DNA of 33,059 nt. Origin: an uncultured Algibacter sp. Its GTDB lineage: Bacteria > Bacteroidota > Bacteroidia > Flavobacteriales > Flavobacteriaceae. Below are positions 15,759-24,334 of the stretch, in pieces (positions within the stretch are counted from its first letter, which is position 1; every line of letters starts with the position of its first letter). The position numbers and the translations under genes are program-made. The stretch is from the NCBI RefSeq assembly GCF_905480415.1, contig NZ_CAJQQI010000002.1, positions 1 through 33,059 of the forward strand. The letters are read 5' to 3'. Under the pieces are notes generated by a model that saw only the letters and a list, made by a program, of their open reading frames with translations, did not search any database and was not told the DNA's origin.

Positions 15759-16865
15759 ATGAAGCAAAGTATAACATTAGGAAAAGTAACCAAATTTATG
15801 GGGTTAGGTGTTTTAAGCGCATTAAAAGACTTATTTACTGGGAAGCTAGAAAAGAAAGATTTTAAAACCTTTCTGCGTAAAGGAGTTGTACCGCTTGCTT
15901 CCATATTATTATTTATTGGACTGTGGCATATGGGTTCAACGTCTTTGTACAACATAGAAGCAGAATTTAAAATAGAAAAAGCGCTTAACGATCAAGGGCC
16001 AGAAGCTGCCGATGCACTGCGTACATGTATGGCATCGGGAGATTCTAGTTGTCAACCAAATACATTGCCATCACCCAGTCAGGTTTGGGAGTCTTACAAA
16101 TCTTTATTAAGAGATCATAACATTATTAGCGCAGATAAAGCGGCATTTATAGAAAAAACAGCTGATTTGAATGAAAAGCGAATTGCTGATGGTAAAGATG
16201 CTATTACGTATACAGGAAGACCATCATTTGTTGATCAAATATTTAGAAGTTTACAAACAGTCTTTGCTGGTTTTTTATTGGCCTTGTTTATTGCTGTACC
16301 GTTAGGCATATTTATTGGATTGAGTCCTACTATAAAAAGTGCGTTTAACTGGTTTATTCAGATTTTTAAACCTGTATCTCCTGTGGTTTGGTATTTATTG
16401 GTTTTTATGATTGTGAAAACTTTACTTATAGATTCTAATGAAGATAGCTCTTTTACTATTTCGTTTATAAGTGTGGGTTTATGTTCTATGTGGGCGACTT
16501 TGGTAAATACGGCAATGGGTGTATCAAGTGTGGATAAGGATTTTATTAATGTAGCCAAAGTGTTAAAGCTTGGAAATTTTCAGAAAATATTTAAAGTAGT
16601 GTTACCATCATCTTTACCATTAATATTTACAGGGTTAAAAATCACTTTGTCTGTGGCGTGGATGGTGTTAATCGCTATTGAATTATTAGCACAGAGCCCA
16701 GGTTTAGGCTTGTTTGTTTGGGAAGAGTTCCAAAATGGAGCAAACGACTCGAATGCAAAGATAATTGTTGCCATGTTTGTGATTGGTATTATAGGTTTTT
16801 TATTAGACCGATTGATGCTAACGATACAAAACTGGGTGTCTTTTGATAAAACAGACGCGATTTAA
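15759..16865 (+). CDS. nrtB: Nitrate ABC transporter permease with periplasmic insertion
   Basis: The 368-residue inner-membrane permease belongs to the BPD_transp_1 (NrtB/SsuC/TauC) family. The first transmembrane segment is at about 43-58, followed by an unusual stretch of about 105 residues before the next at about 168-188. The core then follows with the ATPase-contacting EAA loop near 265-295 (NVAKVLKLGNFQKIFKVVLP). Cyanobacterial NrtB is about 280 residues, so the loop between segments 1 and 2 accounts for the extra length; it contains C90 and C98, which could form a disulfide if periplasmic. The gene is 27 bases after nrtA and 78 bases before the first ATPase gene. The family call is strong; nitrate as substrate is from context. 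Confidence 0.9.
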   Translation: MKQSITLGKVTKFMGLGVLSALKDLFTGKLEKKDFKTFLRKGVVPLASILLFIGLWHMGSTSLYNIEAEFKIEKALNDQGPEAADALRTCMASGDSSCQPNTLPSPSQVWESYKSLLRDHNIISADKAAFIEKTADLNEKRIADGKDAITYTGRPSFVDQIFRSLQTVFAGFLLALFIAVPLGIFIGLSPTIKSAFNWFIQIFKPVSPVVWYLLVFMIVKTLLIDSNEDSSFTISFISVGLCSMWATLVNTAMGVSSVDKDFINVAKVLKLGNFQKIFKVVLPSSLPLIFTGLKITLSVAWMVLIAIELLAQSPGLGLFVWEEFQNGANDSNAKIIVAMFVIGIIGFLLDRLMLTIQNWVSFDKTDAI

Positions 16866-16885
16866 TAGATGTTGAATGGTTTAAA

Positions 16886-16935
16886 TGTTTAATCGTGTAA
16901 TCGAATAAACGAATCGCCAAAGCAATGATTAAACA
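16886..16935 (+). repeat. Inverted repeat between nrtB and nrtC
   Basis: Perfect 9-base arms TGTTTAATC (16886-16894) and GATTAAACA (16927-16935) enclose 32 bases that themselves contain repeated TAATCG/AATCG units. The right arm ends 8 bases before the nrtC ATG. It could form an mRNA hairpin at the ribosome entry site or be low-complexity intergenic filler of a type common in Flavobacteriaceae. Confidence 0.4.
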
Positions 16936-16943
16936 AAGAAGAA

Positions 16944-17792
16944 ATGGCATACTTAGAATTAAATAATATTTATAAGACTTACGGACAAGGTGAAAATACA
17001 ACCGATGTACTTTCGAATATTAATTTGTCGATTGAGGAAGGTGAATTTGTTGCGATTGTTGGGTTTACGGGTAGTGGAAAAACGACTTTGGTAAACTTGA
17101 TTAACGGTTTGATAGAGCCAACAAAAGGAGAAGTTTTGTTTAAAGGTTTACCAGTGCAAGGAACGAGTCATGAGCGCGGGGTGATTTTTCAGAATTACTC
17201 ATTGTTACCTTGGTTAACGGTCGGACAGAATGTGTATATGGCGGTCAAGGAAGCGTTTCCTAAAAAAAGCAAAAAAGAGTTGAATACTATTGTTGCTGAT
17301 TATGTTGATATGGTGAGTTTAACACCGGCAATTAACAAACGACCTAAAGAATTGTCAGGAGGTATGCGTCAACGTGTCGCCGTTGCTAGGGCATTGTCTA
17401 TGAAGCCAGAGATGATTATTATGGACGAACCACTTGGTGCATTGGATGCATTGACTAGAGGGAATCTTCAAGATGAAATATTAAATATTTGGGGAAAAGA
17501 TAAGCGTACCGCATTATTGATTACCAATGATGTGGATGAAGGTATTTATATGGCAGATCGTATTATTCCTTTACGTCCAGGACCAAATGCAACTTTAGGG
17601 CCTGAGTTTAAAATTGATATTGAACGCCCTCGTGATAAGACTGAGATGAATGATAATGCAAATTTTAAGGAAACTAGAAATGCCATTATTGAATATTTAA
17701 TGGACATTGGAGATGAAAGAAAGTCTGAAGCTAAAGCGGAATTTGTACTTCCAGATTTGAGTCCAAAGGATTTTGTTAATCAATTTAAATAA
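16944..17792 (+). CDS. nrtC: Nitrate ABC transporter ATPase 1
   Basis: A 282-residue ABC ATPase of the NrtC/SsuB type. Walker A is GFTGSGKTT (about 41-49), the Q-loop is [12 protein letters not shown], the signature is [15 protein letters not shown], and Walker B is [12 protein letters not shown] with the catalytic Glu present. The switch (H-loop) histidine found in ITHDVDEA-type sequences is replaced by asparagine, N195, in [10 protein letters not shown]. It lacks the large C-terminal substrate-binding-like domain of cyanobacterial NrtC (about 660 residues). It is encoded 9 bases before a second, different ATPase, so the transporter probably uses a heterodimer of the two. Confidence 0.9.
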   Translation: MAYLELNNIYKTYGQGENTTDVLSNINLSIEEGEFVAIVGFTGSGKTTLVNLINGLIEPTKGEVLFKGLPVQGTSHERGVIFQNYSLLPWLTVGQNVYMAVKEAFPKKSKKELNTIVADYVDMVSLTPAINKRPKELSGGMRQRVAVARALSMKPEMIIMDEPLGALDALTRGNLQDEILNIWGKDKRTALLITNDVDEGIYMADRIIPLRPGPNATLGPEFKIDIERPRDKTEMNDNANFKETRNAIIEYLMDIGDERKSEAKAEFVLPDLSPKDFVNQFK

Positions 17793-17801
17793 GTAAACGA
17801 G

Positions 17802-18632
17802 ATGAGTACCATACTTGATCATACAAAAACAAATAGTTTTATTGATAACGGACTTTTTCCTTCAAATGAGGTGATGCTGGATTTAAAAAAACTAAAGAAA
17901 GTATATCCAACTCCAAAAGGGGATTATGTGGTTTTGGAGGATTTGAATCTTCAAATTAGAAAAGAAGAATTTGTTACTATTATTGGACATTCTGGTTGTG
18001 GTAAAACGACAATGCTTTCAATGATTGCAGGATTAAACCCGATTTCTGGAGGTAATATCTCAGTTTTAGGAAAGCATATAAAAGGTCCAGGACCAGATAG
18101 AGGCGTAATTTTTCAATCCCCTAGTTTAATGCCTTGGATGACATCGCTTCAGAATGTATTGTTAGGTGTGAATAAAGTTTTCCCGCATGCGACAAGAGCA
18201 CAACGAAATGATATTGCGAAATACTATTTGCAGAAAGTAGGATTGGAAGATGCTTTTAATAAAAAAGCTTCGGAACTATCTCAGGGCATGCAACAACGTG
18301 TTGGTATTGCTAGAGCTTTCGCTATAAAGCCCAAAGTATTATTGCTTGATGAACCTTTTGGGATGTTAGATTCTTTAACGCGCGGCGAACTTCAAGATAT
18401 TTTAATAGAAATATGGAATAAAGAAAAAATTACAGCAGTGATGATTACCCACGATGTAGATGAAGCTATTTTTTTAGCAGATAGAGTAGTCATGATGACT
18501 AGTGGACCAAAAGCCAAAATTGGTGATATTTTAGACATTGATTTTGAAAGACCGAGAACTAGGAAATCGGTTTTAGAACATGATGATTATTACAAATACA
18601 GAAAGCATTTAATCGATTTCTTAGAGCATTAA
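17802..18632 (+). CDS. nrtD: Nitrate ABC transporter ATPase 2
   Basis: A 276-residue ABC ATPase related to ATPase 1 with an extra N-terminal stretch of about 25 residues. Walker A is GHSGCGKTT, the Q-loop region is VIFQSPSLMPWM, Walker B is VLLLDEPFGMLD, and the H-loop is intact (H217 in MITHDVDEAI). The signature is altered: LSQGM, with Q161 where LSGGM/LSGGQ has Gly. It is the last of the four transporter genes; 170 bases separate it from the porin gene. Together with ATPase 1 it probably drives nitrate import. Confidence 0.9.
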   Translation: MSTILDHTKTNSFIDNGLFPSNEVMLDLKKLKKVYPTPKGDYVVLEDLNLQIRKEEFVTIIGHSGCGKTTMLSMIAGLNPISGGNISVLGKHIKGPGPDRGVIFQSPSLMPWMTSLQNVLLGVNKVFPHATRAQRNDIAKYYLQKVGLEDAFNKKASELSQGMQQRVGIARAFAIKPKVLLLDEPFGMLDSLTRGELQDILIEIWNKEKITAVMITHDVDEAIFLADRVVMMTSGPKAKIGDILDIDFERPRTRKSVLEHDDYYKYRKHLIDFLEH

Positions 18633-18802
18633 TTAGAGAAGAATAAACAACAAACCTTATAAGATGATTTAGAGGTTATGAAAGCTAAGAATTTTCATAA
18701 TGATAGGAGACCTACACCCATATTTTAACAAAACATTGAATCAAGAATAATTAAGATTAAAACAAAAACTCAGAAACAATTAAAATTTAAAAACAAGGAA
18801 AC

Positions 18803-20071
18803 ATGAAAAAACAATATGTAATTTTTGGACTATTGCTAGGGTGCTTACAATTTGCACAAGCGCAATTTACATTAGATGGTGAATTTAGACCACGAACAGA
18901 ATACCGTAACGGGTTTGGAAGTTTAATAGCTGATAATGCTGATGCTGGTTTTGGTATTTCTACAAGAGCACGCTTAAATGCTGGCTATAAAACTGAAGCT
19001 TATAAATTTTATTTAAGCATGCAAGATGTTATGGTTTGGGGAGAAAACAGACAAATTTTGCCTTATGATCAAAATAATTCTTTTGCTATATTTCAAGCTT
19101 GGGCTGAAATTGATTTTGGTTCTGGTTGGTCAACTAAATTAGGACGTCAGGTGTTATCGTATGATGATCAACGTATTCTTGGAGGTTTAGATTGGGCACA
19201 ACAAGGGCGTAATCATGATGCAGCATTAATAGAATACAAAAAAGATAAATTTATTTTGGATGTTGCGTTAGCCTTTAATCAAGATTATTCTAACCCGACT
19301 GGTTTTGTAAGTGCAGGAACAGCTTATAATACAACAGGTTTCTTTTCATATAAAACGATGCAATATGCTTATTTAAAACAATCTTGGGAGAGTTTTTCAG
19401 GTAGTTTGTTATTAATGAACAATGGTTTTCAAGAATTTGATACCAATAGCGATGCAGATGGCGTAAGTAATTTGCAAACATTAGGCACCCACTTAAATTA
19501 TAAAAAAGGGAGTTTCGGAGCGGCGTTTAATGGTTTTATTCAAACAGGAAAACGTCAAGGCGAAGTTGATGTTAAAGGTGCACATTTATTAGGATTGGAT
19601 TTTACGTTTAAAGCATCTCCAAAAGTAAGTTTAGGTGCAGGTATCGAAATTATAAGCGGAAATGATGGTGACGCAGGAGAAACTGGAGCGTTCTTTCCGC
19701 TTTATGGTACTAACCACAAGTTTAATGGATTTATGGATTATTTTTATGTAGGTAATCATGCAAACTCTATTGGTTTAGTTGATATTCACGTAAGTGCTAA
19801 CTTTAAATTAAGTGAAGCATCTAGCCTTATGGTTAAAGCCTTAAATTTTAGTGGAGAACAAGATTTACCAAGTGGTGAAAATGCTTTAGGAACAGAGATA
19901 GACATCGTATTTAAAAGGAAGTTTAAAGGTTACGCTTTAGTAGCAGGCTATTCCCAAATGTTTGCTAGCGATGGGATGTATGAGCTTAAAGGAATTACTG
20001 AAGATGCTGCTGCAAGTGGACAAAACTGGGCATGGGCGATGTTAGTTATTAAGCCTAAATTCATCAACTAA
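18803..20071 (+). CDS. Outer-membrane beta-barrel porin, alginate-export family-like; likely nitrate channel
   Basis: The 422-residue protein begins with a Sec signal peptide (MKKQYVIFGLLLG, cleavage after AQA near residue 20) and then consists of alternating beta-strand sequence rich in Tyr, Phe, Trp and Gly with short polar turns (FRPRTEYRNGFG, STRARLNAGYKTEAYKFYLSMQDV, TKLGRQVLSYDDQRILGG). This is the pattern of the alginate_exp barrel family. Members are often mis-named alginate exporters, and no alginate genes are nearby. The position straight after nrtABCD and before a strong terminator suggests the outer-membrane entry route for nitrate. No promoter of its own was recognised in the 170-base gap. 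Family call good, substrate inferred. Confidence 0.75.
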   Translation: MKKQYVIFGLLLGCLQFAQAQFTLDGEFRPRTEYRNGFGSLIADNADAGFGISTRARLNAGYKTEAYKFYLSMQDVMVWGENRQILPYDQNNSFAIFQAWAEIDFGSGWSTKLGRQVLSYDDQRILGGLDWAQQGRNHDAALIEYKKDKFILDVALAFNQDYSNPTGFVSAGTAYNTTGFFSYKTMQYAYLKQSWESFSGSLLLMNNGFQEFDTNSDADGVSNLQTLGTHLNYKKGSFGAAFNGFIQTGKRQGEVDVKGAHLLGLDFTFKASPKVSLGAGIEIISGNDGDAGETGAFFPLYGTNHKFNGFMDYFYVGNHANSIGLVDIHVSANFKLSEASSLMVKALNFSGEQDLPSGENALGTEIDIVFKRKFKGYALVAGYSQMFASDGMYELKGITEDAAASGQNWAWAMLVIKPKFIN

Positions 20072-20155
20072 ATACATTTAAGAATTTCATAAGTGAATTG
20101 GAAATAATTTACATCATGTTTTAGTGTTAATTAGTTTGATATTTCAAGTCATATT

Positions 20156-20183
20156 GAATCCCGCTTTAGCGGGATTCTTTTTT
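20156..20183 (+). terminator. Strong intrinsic terminator after porin gene
   Basis: Perfect 9-base stem GAATCCCGC / GCGGGATTC with a TTTA loop and six T. It lies 85 bases after the porin stop and marks the end of the nitrate transporter operon. The next gene (ArsC-like) converges from the other strand. Confidence 0.9.
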
Positions 20184-20321
20184 ATTCAGTAAGCGCGTTT
20201 AACAAAAAAGACTCTACATATTATGTAAAGCCTTCATTCTATTTCCCAGAAAAGAATCAATTTGACCTCTTCAAGTCAAAATGCAACTTTATTTGTTTTT
20301 AATATTTTCTTTGAATTTGTT

Positions 20322-20672
20322 TTAGTTTAGTGCTGCCTTTGCTGCATCAACAATTTTTTTAGAGTTTCCAACAAAAATTTGATTATCAACTATTACAACT
20401 GGCCTGCTTAAAAATGTGTAATGGTCTAGAATATAGTGTTTATAATCACGTTCGGTTAAGTCTTGGTTTTTTAAATCCATTTCTTTATATAGTTTTGAAC
20501 GTTTACTAAAGAGGGCTTCATAACTTCCTGCTAAAGCTTGCATTTCTTCAACTTGTTTAACTGTTATGGCTTCAGATTTAATGTCTTGTAAAATAAACTC
20601 AGAAGATAAATTCAACTCTTTTAAAATTCTAATGCAGGTACTACAGGTTTTTAAATAATATACTTTTTTCAT
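20322..20672 (-). CDS. ArsC/Spx-family thioredoxin-fold protein
   Basis: From the ATG at 20672 the protein has 116 residues and starts MKKVYYLKTCSTCIRIL, with a CxxC at the position of the ArsC/Spx redox motif. Later features are FSKRSKLYKEMDL, YILDHYTFLSRPVVIVDNQIFVGN and a C-terminal helix. The SRPVVIVDN segment matches the conserved LxRPxxxxD region of the ArsC family. An upstream in-frame ATG at 20696 would add eight residues, but the thioredoxin strand begins naturally at MKKVYY. The gene stands divergent from the DinB-like gene, 57 bases apart. Arsenate reduction is not supported by context (no arsenic genes); a general thiol role is as likely. Confidence 0.75.
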   Translation of the reverse strand: MKKVYYLKTCSTCIRILKELNLSSEFILQDIKSEAITVKQVEEMQALAGSYEALFSKRSKLYKEMDLKNQDLTERDYKHYILDHYTFLSRPVVIVDNQIFVGNSKKIVDAAKAALN

Positions 20673-20729
20673 GTTATGGATTATTTCTAAAAACAAATTA
20701 AAACTATATTTATCAAAAAATTAAATAAT

Positions 20730-21194
20730 ATGGATTTTACATTTCAAGTTTTAAGAAATACTCGCGAGATTTTCAAAAAAATAATCGAACAGAACGCTTT
20801 AGAGGACTTGAATAAAATACCTAATGGTTTTAATAATAACATCATTTGGAATATTGGGCATGTTGTTGTTTCCGAGCAGTTATTGGCCTATAAATTGTCT
20901 GGGTTAGAATCCATGCTGTCAGACGATATGATTAATAAATTTAGAAAAGATACTAAGCCAGAAGGCAATGTAACTCAAGAAGCAGTAAACGAAATAAAAG
21001 AATTATTGTTTTCAACCCTTAAAAAAACAGAGTCAGATTATACAAATGGTGCTTTTAAAAATTATAATACCTATACTGTTTCTACAACAGGAAATACGTT
21101 AAACAATATTGATGAAGCTTTGCAGTTTGTAGCGATTCATGAAGGTTTACACTACGGCTATGTTTTAGCGCTTTTAAAAGCTATTAAAAACTAA
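20730..21194 (+). CDS. DinB-like (DinB_2) four-helix protein
   Basis: A 154-residue cytoplasmic helical protein. The DinB fold metal ligands are visible: H44 in WNIGHVV, and H137 and H141 in the C-terminal HEGLHYGYV, the usual three-histidine arrangement. The family includes metal-dependent thiol transferases and many proteins of unknown role, so no reaction is assigned. Its 3' end overlaps the convergent lipoprotein gene by 21 bases. A TATATTTA sequence near 20705 could serve as a -7 element. Confidence 0.75.
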   Translation: MDFTFQVLRNTREIFKKIIEQNALEDLNKIPNGFNNNIIWNIGHVVVSEQLLAYKLSGLESMLSDDMINKFRKDTKPEGNVTQEAVNEIKELLFSTLKKTESDYTNGAFKNYNTYTVSTTGNTLNNIDEALQFVAIHEGLHYGYVLALLKAIKN

Positions 21195-21893
21195 ATAAGG
21201 TTCAGCATCCCCAAAAGGAATAGCTAACTCTAGTATGCCACTAGAGTAGGGCGCAATTTCATAAGTATTATAAAGTAAAACAATACCTTCTTCACTATAT
21301 CCAATATTTGTGGGTAACTCAAATTGTTTATAATCTATAAGTAAACTTTTGTTTTTTGTAGCGTCTATAAAAAAAGGATGGGCTACTGTTTTAAAAGCTT
21401 CAGCATCATTGAAAATTTGATTGTTTTGAATACGTTGTCCTGTTTTAGAATCAAAATTTAAAAAAGAAATATTCAAAATACCATGTGCTCCACCAGTATT
21501 GGTATATGAGGTCATTGCGATACTTATTATTTCTGGAGATTGATACATCACTTCCCCGTCTATTTGAGCTTCCCATAGTTGTGCTGTTTCTGGAAAGTCA
21601 GATTTAAACCCATTGTATTCATTATTAAAAGACGTGATACTCTCTTCTAAACTAGATGAGGTGATTTCATCTGGGTTGCCAATATGCAATGCCGAAATAA
21701 TTGCTTTTTGTATTTCAGAATTTATTTGATTTGATACCGTTTTATCTCCATGTGCTTCAGGAATGTTTACGTCAACAATAGTATTGTTATCTGCTGTGAT
21801 GTTGATATCTGAAAAACCAATTTTCTGTTCTTTGTTGCAATTGAAAAGAACTAAAAAACAACAAATCGATACAAGATGTTTATAAAGGCGCAT
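21174..21893 (-). CDS. DUF4163/DUF3298 (RsiV-like) lipoprotein
   Basis: A 239-residue protein with a lipoprotein signal (VLFNC, Cys near 19). The N-terminal part (INITADNNTIVDVNIPEAHGD, VSNQINSEIQKAI) resembles DUF4163, and the C-terminal part (TNTGGAHGILNISFLNFDSKTGQ, DAEAFKTVAHPFFI, FELPTNIGYSEEGIVLLYNTYEIAPYSSG) matches DUF3298. This pair is found in RsiV-type extracytoplasmic proteins; here no transmembrane anchor or sigma factor partner is seen, so a free-standing periplasmic-face lipoprotein is likely. The role is unknown. It overlaps the convergent DinB-like gene at its 3' end. Confidence 0.75.
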   Translation of the reverse strand: MRLYKHLVSICCFLVLFNCNKEQKIGFSDINITADNNTIVDVNIPEAHGDKTVSNQINSEIQKAIISALHIGNPDEITSSSLEESITSFNNEYNGFKSDFPETAQLWEAQIDGEVMYQSPEIISIAMTSYTNTGGAHGILNISFLNFDSKTGQRIQNNQIFNDAEAFKTVAHPFFIDATKNKSLLIDYKQFELPTNIGYSEEGIVLLYNTYEIAPYSSGILELAIPFGDAEPYLVFNSF

Positions 21894-22088
21894 ATATTAA
21901 ATTTAAACCCAGTTTAAAGATAATTATTGCATTTGGATTGAGAAAGAATTCCTGGATATAAATGATCGAGGTTTTGGTTGAAATTGTCATTCTCATAAAA
22001 TCGGAAATCTTAGTAAAGATATTTTGTTATAAGATATCCATGACTAAAATTGTATTCAAAAAAAATGATTCTATGTATATTACACTCG

Positions 22089-22104
22089 CCTGCCAGCAGA
22101 CAGG
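22089..22104. repeat. Short GC-rich imperfect palindrome
   Basis: CCTGCC and GACAGG arms (one mismatch) around AGCA lie in the otherwise AT-rich gap between the lipoprotein gene and the PLP enzyme gene. It resembles a decayed relative of the CCTGCCGGCAGG palindrome at 3925-3936. Nothing else is recognised in 21894-22135; no SAM riboswitch was seen. Confidence 0.4.
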
Positions 22105-22135
22105 TGCGTCATTTTAAAAACAATAAATAAACGGT

Positions 22136-23275
22136 ATGAAATTCAATACTAAAGTCATTCACGGAGGTCAAGAACACGACAAAGCTTATGGCGCTGTTAT
22201 GCCTCCAATTTATCAAACAACAACCTACGCTCAAACCACGCCGGGAAGACACAAAGGGTATGAATATTCAAGAACACATAATCCTACTCGAAATGCTTTG
22301 GAAAATGCGTTTGCAAGTATTGAAAACGGAAAATTTGGTCTGGCATTTGGTTCTGGTCTTGCAGCTATTGATGCCGTAATTAAATTATTAAAACCTGGTG
22401 ATGAAGTTGTTTCTACAAATGATTTATACGGAGGCTCTTTTAGGTTATTTACCAAGATTTATCAGGATTTTGGAATAAAATTTCATTTTATTGGCATGCA
22501 AAATGCGTCCAATATTGAAGCTTATGTAAACAAGAATACAAAGCTTATTTGGGTTGAAACACCAACAAACCCAATGATGAATATTATTGATATTAAGGCT
22601 GTATCATCTATTGCAAAAAACAATAATATTTTATTAGCTGTGGATAATACGTTTGCAACCCCATATTTGCAACAACCATTAAATTTAGGAGCTGATATTG
22701 TAATGCATTCGGCTACTAAATATCTTGGCGGACATAGTGATGTGGTAATGGGCGCTCTTACAGTTAATGATAAAGATTTGGCTGATAAATTGTACTTTAT
22801 TCAAAACGCAAGCGGCGCTATTTGTGGTCCTCAAGACAGTTTTTTAGTTTTAAGAGGTATAAAAACATTACATGTTAGAATGCAACGCCACTGCGAAAAT
22901 GGTACAGCTGTTGCTGAATTTTTAGCGAATCATCCAAAAATTGAAAACGTGTATTGGCCTGGGTTTAAAAGTCATCCTAATCATGAGATAGCCAAAAGTC
23001 AGATGAGCGATTTTGGGGGAATGATATCTTTTACAACAAAAGGAAATAATTACGAGGACGCTATTAAGATTGTTGAAAAACTAAACGTATTTACTTTGGC
23101 GGAGTCTTTAGGCGGTGTAGAATCTCTTGCAGGACATCCAGCAAGTATGACGCACGGTAGTATACCAAAAGAGGAACGAGAAAAAACGGGTGTTGTAGAT
23201 TCTTTAATTAGACTTAGTGTGGGTATTGAAGATATAGATGACTTAATTGCTGATTTAGAGCAAGCGCTAAATTAA
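22136..23275 (+). CDS. Cystathionine gamma-synthase/lyase family PLP enzyme
   Basis: A 379-residue Cys/Met metabolism PLP enzyme. The Schiff-base lysine is K195 in SATKYLGGHSD; other family signatures are the phosphate-binding YEYSRTHNPTRNALE, FGSGLAAIDAV, ETPTNPMMNIIDI, DNTFATPYLQQPL, and the C-terminal ESLAGHPASMTHGSIP and RLSVGIEDIDDL. It acts in trans-sulfuration in the cytoplasm. Sequence inspection alone does not separate gamma-synthase (methionine branch) from gamma-lyase (cysteine branch), so no symbol is given. The gene converges on the outer-membrane protein gene with a 29-base gap. Length is normal and complete. Confidence 0.93.
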   Translation: MKFNTKVIHGGQEHDKAYGAVMPPIYQTTTYAQTTPGRHKGYEYSRTHNPTRNALENAFASIENGKFGLAFGSGLAAIDAVIKLLKPGDEVVSTNDLYGGSFRLFTKIYQDFGIKFHFIGMQNASNIEAYVNKNTKLIWVETPTNPMMNIIDIKAVSSIAKNNNILLAVDNTFATPYLQQPLNLGADIVMHSATKYLGGHSDVVMGALTVNDKDLADKLYFIQNASGAICGPQDSFLVLRGIKTLHVRMQRHCENGTAVAEFLANHPKIENVYWPGFKSHPNHEIAKSQMSDFGGMISFTTKGNNYEDAIKIVEKLNVFTLAESLGGVESLAGHPASMTHGSIPKEEREKTGVVDSLIRLSVGIEDIDDLIADLEQALN

Positions 23276-23304
23276 CTTGATTATGTTTTGTGTATTTTGA
23301 TTTT

Positions 23305-24135
23305 CTAATTCAGGTAAAAAATGTACCCAATATTTAGCCAGACCAACCAATCATCATTTTTATCATAATTTCTCCAATTATGGTCTAATCCATCTATCGC
23401 GTCATTAAAATAATATTGCCATCTTAAATCCAACATTAAGTCTGAAAGTTTAGTTAGTTTATAACGAAATCCAACGCTGGAAACTACTGAAAAAGCACCG
23501 CCACCATCTAAATTAATAGGGTACGAATCACTACCAACAGGAAAATTTTCAAACCATAAGGAATAAATATTTGTTCTGTCAAAAACATCACCAATTGCAT
23601 TAGGATTCGGATTTGTATATGTGGTACTTGCTTTTGGACTAAAAGACGTGTAATGAACCCCAATACTCACAAAAGGAGCAAAACTGTAGGCGAATCCTTG
23701 AAAATCACGAATACTTAAAGGGAAAAACTCAAGTTGAGTACCAATATCAAGATTCTCTGCAACACCTTTATGAGCTCTAAGTTTATCTGCATTTGTGGAA
23801 ATTTTATCAGGAAGCACCCAAAAGCCCAAGTGTTCAAGATTTGTTTTATTATAAGAAATCTCATTTCTTAATTTAAAATGATCATTAAAATAGGTGTCTG
23901 TTGTGTAGCAATTACAGTCTGCTCTGTATGCGAAATTTAAATAATGAACAAGCCCTATACCAAAACCTGTATTTCCAAAGTTGGTTTTTGATTCGTTACT
24001 GCTTCCAAAATCTGAACGAAACTGTACCGGACCAGCAATAACACCTAATTCATGAGAAAAGCCAAGTTGAGCATTTGTTGTTTGAACGATAAGAACCAAG
24101 CAAAAAATAGAAACTAAATGGTTCAAGTTAAGCAT
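23305..24135 (-). CDS. Flavobacterial outer-membrane beta-barrel-like protein beside gdhA
   Basis: The 276-residue protein has a signal peptide (hydrophobic to about residue 20, ending TNAQ) followed by GFSHELGVIAGPVQF and alternating aromatic beta-strand sequence to a C-terminus ending in NIGYIFYLN, typical of a small outer-membrane barrel. A CNC pair near residue 75 (RADCNCYTTDTYF) is notable. From memory it resembles the family named THC0290_0291 found in Flavobacteria, which I have not been able to check. It is divergent from gdhA, sharing the 199-base intergenic region. Function unknown. Confidence 0.65.
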   Translation of the reverse strand: MLNLNHLVSIFCLVLIVQTTNAQLGFSHELGVIAGPVQFRSDFGSSNESKTNFGNTGFGIGLVHYLNFAYRADCNCYTTDTYFNDHFKLRNEISYNKTNLEHLGFWVLPDKISTNADKLRAHKGVAENLDIGTQLEFFPLSIRDFQGFAYSFAPFVSIGVHYTSFSPKASTTYTNPNPNAIGDVFDRTNIYSLWFENFPVGSDSYPINLDGGGAFSVVSSVGFRYKLTKLSDLMLDLRWQYYFNDAIDGLDHNWRNYDKNDDWLVWLNIGYIFYLN

Positions 24136-24278
24136 TAAAGGAATGTTTTGAGGGCAATATTTTGAGCAAATATATAAAAACTAGTAAAACAAACAAATAT
24201 TAATAAATAGCACCAAAAAAACGTTGAAAAATTTATTGCGAAATTCAAAAATAAACCGATATTTTTTTGAAGATAACG

Positions 24279-24286
24279 TATATTTG
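24279..24286 (+). promoter_or_regulatory. Likely gdhA -7 element
   Basis: TATATTTG matches TAnnTTTG exactly and lies 48 bases before the gdhA ATG. The nitrate-regulon dyad AMGTA-N4-TACTT is not present here. Confidence 0.5.
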
Positions 24287-24334
24287 TATCGATAAATTAC
24301 ATATTCAATAAATAACGATGTAATAATTGTATAT

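Noticed and set aside
18679-18729. A 16-codon ORF in the nrtD-porin gap (starts MKAKNFHNDRR)
   Set aside because: Too short to support; a vague likeness to a known small-protein start could not be confirmed.
20322-20672. Arsenic resistance function for the ArsC-like protein
   Set aside because: No arsR, arsB or acr3 genes nearby and the family also includes Spx-like proteins.
21894-22135. SAM riboswitch upstream of the trans-sulfuration enzyme gene
   Set aside because: No conserved SAM aptamer segments were recognisable; only a short GC-rich palindrome is present.
24136-24334. Nitrate-regulon dyad at the gdhA promoter
   Set aside because: No AMGTA-N4-TACTT match before the -7 element, so gdhA was not assigned to the regulon.
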